A stretch of 64,000 nucleotides of DNA from Owenia fusiformis. Taxonomy: Eukaryota; Annelida; Polychaeta; Sabellida; Oweniidae. Under the pieces are notes generated by a model, which worked only from the letters and a program-made list of their open reading frames with translations, searched no databases and was not told the origin of the DNA. The stretch lies in contig CAIIXF020000003.1 of the NCBI GenBank assembly GCA_903813345.2, positions 18,058,931 to 18,122,930 on the forward strand, given 5' to 3'. The translations under genes were made by a program, and so were the position numbers. Position 1 is the stretch's first letter. Each line of letters starts with the position of its first letter. Shown in pieces: positions 22,801 through 34,800 of the stretch.

Positions 22801-25800
22801 ACACCTGCTGAAAATTTCAACTCAAATGGTTGAGAAATCTTGAAATGGCAGACCAATTCCCAGAACTTAATGATCACCCTGTATATAGTATGTTATATGA
22901 ATGCCACAGTACTGGAACTGCGTTCCATATACCTGCACTTTTCATATAAATCACTAATTAATGACGTAGTATGTCCATTCCAGGCTATTATCTATATTAA
23001 GTTAACAAAATATATTGCATGACGCAGTTAATTAGATTTATCAGTGTTTTATGTCTATTTATTGAATGTTGACTTGACAGTGATCTTCACATTACTTTTC
23101 AACCTTTTTTTATATTTTATCATAGTTACCTATTTTAAGACTAAGAAATGCAAGATTTTTGGTAATGGGCTGATTTAATCTGCAACAGTAATGGTCCACC
23201 TTAAGGTTTGGTGTTTACTTGCAGATTCAATTTGATAGAGTATCAGCCCACCTTAAGGGTGTTTGATGTTAACTTGCAGATTTTATCCGAAACAACATTA
23301 GTCCACCTTAAGGGTGTTTGATTTATATTTGAAGATTCTATTTGATACAGTATCAGTCCACCTTAAGGGTGTTCCACGTGTACTTGCAGATTCAATTTGA
23401 TATAGTATCAGCCCACCTTAAGGGTGTTTCATGTTAACGTGCACACTTTATTTGAAAAAGCATTTAGCCCACTTTAAGGGTGTTTCATGTTAACTTGCAC
23501 ATTTATTTGAAACAGCATTTAGCCCACTTTAAGGGTGTTTTATGTTTACTTGCAGGTCTTATCTGAAACAGCATTAGCCCACCTTAAGGGTGTTTTATGT
23601 TTACTTGCAGATCTTATCTGAAACAGCATTAGCCCACCTTAAGGGTGTTCTTATCTGAAACAGCATTAGCCCACCTTAAGGGTGTTTTATGTTTACTTGC
23701 AGATCTTATCTGAAACAGCATTAGCCCACCTTAAGGGTGTTTTATGTTTACTTGCAGATCTTATCTGAAACAGCATTAGCCCACCTTAAGGGTGTTTTAT
23801 GTTTACTTGCAGATCTTATCTGAAACAGCATTAGCCCACCTTAAGGGTGTTTTCATGGATGCCTTCGATGAAAATTGTGATGACAAAATTGAAATTGGGG
23901 AGGTAAGTCACATTTTCACAGTCCAAACCATATATTTCAAAAACACACTTACTGAGAATTATGGTTGGACGATTGGTTGCTTGGTTTAGATGAGACCATG
24001 TGATGTCACAGTAAAATAGTGACATCAACATATCCCATTGTCTCCCAAAGGAGAAGTCCCTCAGCTCGATGCCACTCCTCCTTCTGCCATTTACCTAGTT
24101 CCCATATCTCCTTACCTAGTTATGGCCCTGATACCTACCCTTCATTCTCGATTTTCCATCACATCTCAACCCCAACTCATTCTCCTGCTTCCGTTCAGGA
24201 AATTTGTCACATCAAAAAACAAAAAACAAAGAAAAGAAATTCTTTCCACACCAAGAATACTGATACTTCTCTGCCTACTTAAGGTAGTTCTACACTTTCA
24301 GAAAAAATTGAGAAAATAATTTGAGGAAATGTCATTGTGACAAAATTTGAACAAAATATTTTGATTTTGACAATATGTACAGGGTGATCATTTAATAAGA
24401 TCAAAAGTGCTCTAATTTTTGTAAACATTAATGAATCTGGCTCATTTTCTGACAGAATGTTGATCTAATAATCATACACACACAAATTCAATTTCATCAC
24501 GTTACATGTAACATTCTGCATTCTATGGTAACCATGGAAACCAATGTTGATGGTACACGGAAAAAATAAAATGAGCCAGATAAGAGCACTTTTGATCTTT
24601 ATGAACACCCTTTCTATCCAAATAAGGTATAATTATCCACATAAACAATTCTTAAGAACTGAAGTGTAATCAAGAGAGTATTGTAAAATATAAGTGTTCT
24701 TTGTAACATTGTAATTGCTTTAACATATTTTTTCTCTGAAATAAATTTTTTTTTAGAAAAATATCGCCTTTTTCATTAAATAATAGAAGTTGTGAAAATT
24801 ATATGAAAATACGCATCATATAGATCTACCTTAATGAGCCTACCACATACATGTGTAAGAATGTAAAACAACACAGTAATTTCACAATGTATGATTAATA
24901 CATTGAAATGCCATGGTCATGTTCTTTCATCATATTTTAGAAAGAAAGAGTCTTTTCAATTATGATGTCACCGCCAAGCAATAACTAACAGGAAATACAA
25001 GGTCTTCGATGTTGAAATAAATCACCCCGACAAAAATTTCACTTCAGAATCTATACTTATTATAATTTCCATAAAATAAGGATCAACCCAATTTGTTTAT
25101 TTCTATAGACAATTTCAATGGCATGGAGTTCCTAATATCATCAAATGTCAAATACAATGAATTTCTCCATTTTAGTTCCTTTTTTGTTTGTTTGTGATTA
25201 GATACTATGTAAGGTTTAGGTGATTTGCTGTTCCACAAGTCGATGTGATCTATATTGTGTAATCATGCATAGTGTTACATAATTGTCAGAGCAATAGATA
25301 GTCTGAAGCTTGATTACCAAATGAGTGCCTCACCAAAATGTAGCAGAAATATATCTATTTAGACATTTCAAAATACTGTAAGTTGCTTTACAATTGTAAT
25401 TTAGCACAATTTTATTTGTCGGATTGGGCAAATTTTGAAATTTTGGCTGTTATTTAATTTGGCTGTTTTACTCAATGGTAAAATGCAGATATTAGAGAGT
25501 TCATAAAAAGATACAAATAATGCTTTCGTTATTCAAAAAATACCCAGCGCAGTGGATCTAGATCTTTGAAAATAATTAAATAATGACATTTTAGTAGAGT
25601 GTTTTCAAATGTTTTTATCCCGAGGATTTATTATAAAAATAAAAATTAGCGGAGATTTAATTTGGCGATTGTCATCAATCCGCCAAATGCGCCAAATTAA
25701 AATGGCCGTCAAATTAAAGCAACTTACAATATATCAAGTTCAAGGCCCATATGCCATCTATTCTTCAACCTAAACAGCTAATTGTTGCCTACTTGCCCAA

Positions 25801-28800
25801 TCAGAGGGGGAGAAACACCAGGGTTCAAAGATGACATACGCTTATAATGTAAATCTGTATTGAGATGACATCGTCGCTGATTGGTCAAAAGTCGACAAAC
25901 AAATGACGTCATCAATGGCGGTTTCAAAATTTTCGAAATACACTTGGAATAATATTATGTTCATTTCTGGCGTGTTAACCAATATCATATCTTCTCAATT
26001 CACAACAAGATAAAGAAAGGTGTATGGAATATGCCTATGTCAATTAAAACATCCCATCGAAGTGTAGTATTTGATAACTAGCCGATGAAAATTCGAACGA
26101 ACGAAGGTGGTAAGCAAGAGAGGTAATTATGTCTGTCATCTTTAAACTCTGGGGCTTTCCCTCCTCTTTTGCCCAATGATCCAACCTACCTATGCCCCTG
26201 TAATGATACAATCTCATTGATCTTAAATGCAGCTTTTCTGGGAATTTAAAGAATGTGAAATATGTTTGCAAATGGCAGAAAAATTGCAGAAATGTGAAAC
26301 ATGTAAAATTTTCTAGGTTTACAATAAATCATCAATAAAGCTTATGAGGAGTTAGTATGTATCTTAATACATAGACTTTTGGGTCACGTTTCATCACTCA
26401 GAGAGGCAATAACTATAGAACAAACAAGGGACATAGTAATACTGTCTACTTTAAAATTTACAAAGCATGCCCTCAAGGAGGAAGGGGAAGATACTATTAT
26501 AACCCTTATACCTTACTTTTATACCCTCTTATGACTTGTTTTGTTGCACCTTATTACCTCATACCTATCATCTCTAAAATTTACCTAAAGTGAAGCTGTA
26601 AATCATTATGAGGTGTTATTTGACTCAATCAGCCCTCATGTACATCTCAATCAGGGGTTTCATTAGCAGCAGGCAATTTTAATTTTCACCGATTGTTTTC
26701 ACAAAATCGACTGTTGTTTTAAGGGACGTAAATGTTCCATGTTAAGTTCATGATTTTCATTAATTTAGCCTGTTGTTTTCATTTATTTAGTCTGTTGTGA
26801 GAAATTCTATTGAAACCCCTCCATTCTCCTTTAGACAAATGCTTCTTATATTTCATTTTGAAGATCTTAGTACAAAAACAAGTTCAGCACATTGACATTT
26901 CTCTTCTCAATACTTATATACTCCATGTTGTTAATAGAGTACCCTTACATTTGTTTGACTTCACTTCTTAAAAGAGAGCTTCGTCTTCACTCTTTCACAC
27001 TAAAATAAACCTGTGAACTCACCGCGCCAATCAGTGTTCGTCGGCCAAATTTGACCGACGTTCTATATATGGTCATTCCTTCTGACGTCACCGTTGAGCC
27101 CGGAATTGACCAATGTCATGCGCATATTTAATTAGAACGCATTTGGCGTATGTTTCTTCAAGCTCGCTGATTGGTGGAAGAAAGGTCAGCGCGTAGGTCA
27201 GAAGTGATTTACTACCCAAACTGTCACCGGTACCCGTCGTGGGGGCGGGGCTTCTAGACTGTAATATGGTCTCTACAAGGCAGAGTGTATTTTAACTAGA
27301 CTCTCCTCGCAGGGTATTAATAGAGAAATATTGCCATCAAATTGAGTATTACCCATGATTAGACAGGAATTATATCACTATGTCATGTCTCAACATTAGC
27401 TAACAGACTTTTAACAGAATCGTGAGTATCTAAATGAAGCTACCTGAAACGGATGCTGTGTCTTTTACGGTAGACATTATTTCATTAAAACTATAAAACT
27501 AAATATACGAATATAAAGTTGAAGTCTGTAGACTTGTCGTTGGTATAATAAGGTATAATCGTTGGTATAATTCCCTTTCTACATGTACTTGTAGAAATCA
27601 TTTAATTTCAGAATCATAACAAAGATTATCTGAATATGCAATAATATTAATTTTAAGCAATACAATTATATACAGAGGAATGTGTTAAGAAAGGGTCATT
27701 GAATAAATTAAACATAGTAAAACCTGTGTGATCCGAATGCCACTGGGACAAGCCGAAATGTTCAAATAGCAAGATTGCTTGTGAATATTAAAATGAGAAG
27801 AAATTGGGCAAAGGAAAAGTGTTCACATCTTGACATGTACAGATTAGAAAAGTGTTCACATCTTGACATGTACAGATTAGAAAAGTGTTCACATCTTGAC
27901 ATGTATAGATTAGAAAAGTGTTCACATCTTGATATATACTGATTAGAAAAGTGTTCACATCTTGACATCCCAGCCCATTGCCAGGTATGGTCAGTATATA
28001 CTGACAGGTATACTTTCAGTCTATACTGACAGGTCAACTTTTAGTCTAGTTTCAGTATACTTTCAGTATATGTCCCATGTTAAAATTCCATTGACAGGTA
28101 TGTTTCAATTATGGTAATTAGACTTACCAGTATGGTTTCAGTATACTTTCAGTATAAACCAATGGGTATACATTCAGTATACTTTCAGTATATACATACC
28201 AGTATGGTTTCAGTATAATTTCAGTATATACCAATGGGTATACATTCAGTATATACGTATAGGTATACTTTCAGTATGGTATCAGTATATACCTATAGGT
28301 CGACATTTAGTCTTTACTGACAGTCTTAACGTGTCAGTCTGTAGACTGATATAGATGAATATGACTCTACCAATGAGATACCTTAAATTTTAAATCATTC
28401 TGCAGATGAGAAAAATTAGTACATGTAATTTGGATAGCAGTCTTATTTTCTAGCATTACATTATCTAATTAATTAGATGCAGGATTATGAAGACTTCTAA
28501 AAGACAAACCACAAATAAATTAATATTCTTATATTAACTATATTCAAGTTTTATTCATGATGTATTTTTGATGCAAAGTTTTAATTTTCAAATTTTAACT
28601 GTATTTCTTTTTTAAATTTTACTATGACTGTATCTTTCATATCTTTCTCTCATTTTTTGTGTTTTCAATGTATAAAACATTCAATGTAATTATGAGCAGG
28701 AATGCTCCCCTGCCACCTAGTCTGGTAGGACAGGTTGTGGAAACTAGTACATTGTCGCGATGTGCCATAATCGTACATCGATGCATCGGCAATTTTCAGT

Positions 28801-31800
28801 AGTAAACATCGATGCACATCGCGATGTACATCGAGAAAAAGTCCGCGAAAAATGCACTGAAATACCGAACGCTAATGCACTAAAATACCGAAAAGTTTAA
28901 ATTAATAAGTGTACGCTGGTACATCCGGGAACTTCTAGTAACGGTGAAATGAAAGTAAAGTAAATTGTTTAAGATTAATGGTTCATTTCGACTAGCTTAA
29001 ACAGTTTTAAAGCGAAAGAATATCAGAAAACATCGGAAAAGGAAATAAGACATAAGAAAGGTAAGCGATTTGCGTCAAAATAAGATAAGAAAGGGTGATT
29101 TTTAGCAAATGAAAGTTTTTTAAAAACATCAATGTTTTGTTCAGACATCGATGCATCGCCAGAATCAGCTTTGGCGATGTATATCGCGATGTATCGATTA
29201 ATCGCGACAACACTACCTATTATTAGTGTTGTCGCGATGTGCCATAATCGTACAATGATGCATCGGCAATTTTCAGTAGTAAACATCGATGCACATCGCG
29301 ATGTACATCGAGAAAAAGTCCGAGAAAAGTGCACTGAAATACCGAACGTTAATGCACTAAAATACAGAACGCTGGTTCATCCGGGAACTTCTACTAACGG
29401 TGAAATGAAAGTAAAGTAATTTTTTTAGATTAATGGTTCATTTCGACTAGCTAAAACAGTTTTAAAGCGAAATAATATCAGAAAACATTGGGAAATGAAA
29501 TAAGACATGAGAAAGTTAAGCAATTTGCGTCAAAATAAGATAAGAAAGGGTGATTTTTAGCAAATGAATTTTTTTAAAAAACATCGATGTTTTGTTTCAG
29601 ACATCGATGCATCGCCAGAATCAGCTTTGGCGATGTATATCGCGATGTATCGATTAATCGCGACAACACTAGTGGAAACAAATGGTCATAAAATAGAACT
29701 TACATATGAATAATTGTTGACTTATAGTTTTATCGTGAATTTTGCATTTGCCGTTTATATTATAAAATGATAAAGTAAAACTGGTATACGTTCAGTCTAA
29801 TCATTATTTATCAGAGTTTATTTGGTATGCTTTCAGTATACTATTGAAAATCATAAGTAAAACTGGTATGCTTTCAGTATATTCAGTCTATTCAGTATCT
29901 TCATACCTATTTACAGATCTATATTCAGTATATATACCTATTAATTGGTATGGTATCAGTCTGGTATCAGTATACGAGGGTTGTCCCAGAAGTAATGCAC
30001 TATATGTTCTAACTTTCTTTAATATTCTTCAATTCAGCTGAAATTTTGTGTATATAATAATTAAAGTTTTATCTATTATATCCTCAAGTTTCAGCATCAA
30101 ACATTAACATTAAGTCTCAATCTGGTTGCTATAGCAACATGGGGGTAGGGGCGGGCGGGGCAGGTACCAGTTTTTCTAATTATGAAAGATCCAAAGTGTT
30201 ATTTTTCTTAATATTTCTTTCTTTTAAATGATCAAAATGTTTTGGGAATTGTTTAATTTATTCAGCATGATGTTAACCAAGTACAAATAATGACATTTAG
30301 CACTGTGATGTCATAATACCACAGTTCAATAGTCACAAATTCAAATACAGTCACTGTCAAGAAATTGCAAAAATGGCAGTAATTCTCACCTGATAACAGA
30401 AGGCCTTGCGTTTGGTGGCCTAATTTCATACTTCACTTGGACTCATAGCCACGCAAAACTTATGCTACCATGAAGAAAGTATAAAAGGAGTATATACTAG
30501 ATAGAACTACAATAATGAGGTGGCAGAAGAGATTTAAAAGAGATGACTGGACCCTGGATGACAACTCCAAAGAAAGGAGGCAAAAACTCCACAAGTCACA
30601 GTGGAAGAAATTGCTAAGTGTGTTTGACCTTACAGGCATCAAAAGTACATAACATGCAAAGGGCAATGTTTTGAGAAAATGTGAATTAGGACACTGTGCA
30701 TTATACATGCATTTAAATCTAGGATGTGCTCATAGTAATTTAGTATCTTAAAATGTATTTTTGAGCATATTTCTTAAAGCTACACAAAATGGTATTTGTT
30801 CATTAATTATTTCATATTTTCAATTTTTTATTCCTTTTGACGTGACTGTATAACCTGCCCCGCCCTACCCAAACTCACCAACTTGATTTTATTATAACAT
30901 CAATATAGTTTTATCAGTCAACATGAAAATTTGTAGAATAATCAAAATGTCTCTAAGGAACATTTACTGAAAATTTCATGGGAAAATATTGATTATTGAT
31001 AAAGTTAGAGCATATAGTGCATTACTTCTGGGACAACCCTCGTATACCTATCAACAAGGTATATTTTTAGTATACTTTTGGTATATACTGACTATACCTG
31101 GCAATAGGCTGGGATGTACTGATTAGAAAAGTGTTCACATCTTGACATGTACAGATTAGAAAAGTGTTCAGATATACAGATTGTTTTGTACATGTACTTT
31201 AGAAAGTTATAGTTATCAAAAGAGCAGGTCCATTTAACAGACTATTGGTCCACTTAGACTTTTTCTGAAAAACTCATTCTTCCATTTACTTTTAAATCTG
31301 ATTGCAAGTTGTAGATAAACCTTTGTTCTTGAGATGTGCAATTTCAAAAAGTGCCATAAGTTTTCTGTTTCTTTGAAAAATTGGCAGTAAGAACCCCTAT
31401 CACAAGGCTGTCTGAATATGGGTACACACTATGTTTACCATCAAAATAATATCAAAATTTATCATTATACAGAATTTAATATATGGAACATGGCATACAA
31501 GTATTCGGAGAAGAAAAATGACAAAATCTAGCTATGTATGTAGTTTACCTATGCAAATCTAGAAAACATTGTCATTTTCGTTCACTTTGTTATCAAGTTT
31601 TAGCATGGTGCTCATTCCCTTTCATTGAAAAGTTAACTGTCAGCCCAAACTCCCACAAAAGATATATTGAAACTGTATAATGCAGATGCAAAGTAGCTTC
31701 TCTGCAAATATCATTTTTGTGGGAGTGTGGGCTCACCACTGAAACTTAACTTTTGTGATGAAAATAAGCCTGACTGGTTTATGTTTTCAATATGGCTGCT

Positions 31801-34800
31801 AACCTGGGCATACATGTACATGTACACTACATAACTGCATATACAGATTAGGCCATCCAAAATTAATTATATGTTGGCATTCTGATGAAGAGCCAATATT
31901 AAAAACTACAAAACCTTCATTTATTTAAAGGGTTTTATATATTATTTAAGAGTGAAAATGCAATAACACATTGTGGCAAGGCAAGTAACACACCCCTTGA
32001 GTTCAGAAGACCTTGTTATGTAGTTCATATACATGTTGTTTTTAATCAATCTTGGAACTCATTTCACTACATTATAATCCAAGATCACAATTCCCTTTGT
32101 CATTTATATACATTACAAGTAGAGAGTACATGGGAACTTTTTGTTTTTTCTGAAAACATAGAATTTAGTGACATTATTTTAAGAAAATCTTTGAATGGAC
32201 GAAGTGTTTTTCTAAATAGGGAATAAGTAGAAATTATTTTAGGCAATCCTTTGAGTGTCATGCCATTTATACATGATGCTGCCTTATATTTTATATTTTA
32301 TGATATATATTGAGAGAGGATTTCTCTGAATTATTTGTGCTTCAAATATGGGAACTGCAAATTGGCAAATAATTTTAAATTTTAGTGTACATTCAAACAT
32401 TTTATTTCAAATGCCAAATAAAATGCCATATGCCAATGGGCATTTAGTAAAAGTGACCCTATAACTATTTAGAATATGGCAAACATGTTTAGAAAACTGG
32501 TGAGAAGCAATTGAAATAAGAAAATCCATTCTTTTTGAAGTGCCCTTGAGTGCATTTAATTTCAGTCATTCTATCCTAATTGCCCATGGGCATTTAAAAT
32601 AATAATCACATCCCAACTCTTAAAACATGCTTAGGATACTGTTAGAGTCAAAAGGCAACAAGAATATTCATTTTTGAAACAAGAAAATTTAGTCCCCCTA
32701 AAAATGCCCATATTGGTATTTATTCTCAAGATTTTCAGGTAATTGCCCGTTATAATTTATCAAAAATATTTTTTATTTCCATTCACATGTCTTATTATCA
32801 GTCACAATCAAAATAAAGCCAATTACTTTCATTTCTTGGATTAGAAACAGTAAAATTTACACAAAAATAACAACTCTCAAACTTGACCTTTAAACCACCC
32901 TAGTGTCAAGGTCAAAAGTAAAAACTCTCAGAAATCACATTTTAAGTAATGAGTCATACTTCCTCTTCAATTCCATGTCAATATATACTTGTTTTGTAGG
33001 GGGGCTAAAAGAGGGGTTTACCGCCACCTGTCCTTTATAAGACTGAGCTATAATTTTATTTAGCTGGAAATATGCTTGAAACTCTTATATTTTACTCAGT
33101 TTACAAAAATACATGCCTTATTATTGCTTCATTGGTACATTTAAAATTAGATTTTCAAAAGGTATCCACGATTTTTGATAAAAAATAATGATCCTGGAGA
33201 CAATTCTCCTTTAGAGGCTGTTTGATATCGTGTATGATATAATTAATCTTCATCCCATAAAATACCAATGAAAATTAATATTTAATATTAATTTTGTAAT
33301 GGCAATAATTCTAAGATTAAAAATTTCTTTTGATCATCTATTTTGCGAGGAAAATTTTGAGTCGATGAAAATGTTTATCGTTGATGTTTTACATGCTATT
33401 CAATCAGGATGATGTTATCATGATTGTACATCTCCCGTCAGAAAAAAGTTCCAATGGTCACATTTTAAAATGGAAAATAGAGTGAAAAGGTGTGAAAACA
33501 GCAAGGAATAAAGTAAACAGGCATATAGTCAACACTCTAAATTGTATAGAAACGCTTATAAATTAGGGCGTTCATTCAAATTTTAGAGAAAAATTGTGTA
33601 GTTGGCATGACTTATTTGGAAGTTGCCGCATGGGTTCCCAATGCAAATATTAGTTCATACTACATAGGAAATTACTCCAAACAAAAGATCAGAAGATTGC
33701 TTTTTCTAGCTCATACGAAAATTAATTACTTTAAGTACATTATGTCATGCTTCAGGACATTTTTTTGTTAAAAAACGAAGCCAAATGAAATTTATTTTTC
33801 AATGCACTCACTATAACTGACAAGATAATATATGTTCTGATTCTTTCTGAAGCACTTTCCCAGTTTTTTTAAATCCTATGTTCCGCAAATGTTATGGGTC
33901 TTATAATTATTGTTGCCCTTTATACTTTTAATCGAAGTATATGCATTACGGAATACCATGGGAAATATCTGAAGTTACCTCTCTACCTCTCAGTCCCAGT
34001 AGATAAAAAATTTGACAGGTTTTACTGTAGAGTAAAAAATGGATGATATAATCTGGCATTATTCTTTTTCAGATGGCTCAAATTCTGCCTACAGAGGAAA
34101 ACTTCCTTCTGCTGTTCAGGAGAGACAACCCAGTAGAGTCTTCGGTAGAGTTTATGAGGGTAAGTAAATTAACATCCTCCTGAGCAGGTGTCCAGAATCC
34201 GTACCTCCTTCTTCCCCCTGCTATAACCAGGGGGGAAGAAGCGTTGCGACAGCCAATCAGATTGCCAGTTCTTAATCGGGGAAATGCTAACTGCTTATCA
34301 CAGGGAGTAAAAAGAAAGAATATATTCTGAATTTTGAAGCCCTGTGATCGGAGGTTGGTAAATTAATGGGAGGGAGTAAATTGGGAGGATTTTTTATAAC
34401 TTCCCTCGAGTCCTCATGCCTTAAGGCCCTCATCCTTACACAGATGCTTCAACATTGACCAAAATTATGAGTTCTTTTTAAATTATGCGAACAATTATGT
34501 ACCTGCTACATGGTGAACTTTGTATAGAGGGTTTCAAGGTTTAGCCTGTATTATCCAAATGACAAATTGGTCCCTTAAGGAGAACACCTTTATAAATATT
34601 ATCATATTACCATTACGACAAAAGTACCATTGATTTCTGAATAAAATTTAAAGGTTTTCTTGTATACTAGTATAGTGGCTCATTAGCTTGAGATGTTCCT
34701 ATGAGTATTCTGTTAAATAGTTTATGTGGCACACACGATGCTTTTAGTAGATACCCATCAGATATAACGTCTGCTTTTGTGCTGAGCATTATGGGAAATG

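Larger units (their letters stand above)
27969..31113. mobile_element. Inverted-repeat element carrying two nested insertions
   Basis: Ends: CCCAGCCCATTGCCAGGTAT on the left and, reverse complemented, CCCAGCCTATTGCCAGGTAT on the right. It sits inside a 33-bp minisatellite, with AT on each side. Native sequence is rich in 'GTATACTTTCAGTATA' repeats. A hAT-like dimer (28745-29671) and a mariner-like element (29975-31042) are inserted in it. Without these it would be about 1.1 kb. No transposase of its own was seen and the superfamily is unknown. Confidence 0.75.

Noticed and set aside
23190-23812. CRISPR-like array of 55-bp repeats
   Set aside because: There are no unique spacers between units. 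It is a head-to-tail minisatellite in a eukaryotic intron.
24019-24319. Ser/Pro/His-rich overlapping frames after exon 2
   Set aside because: Two frames overlap with no motif, starting in intron sequence after a clear donor site.
29132-29419. Overlapping frames in the hAT-like MITE (also 59715-59939)
   Set aside because: The same non-coding MITE yields them at each copy. They do not resemble a transposase.
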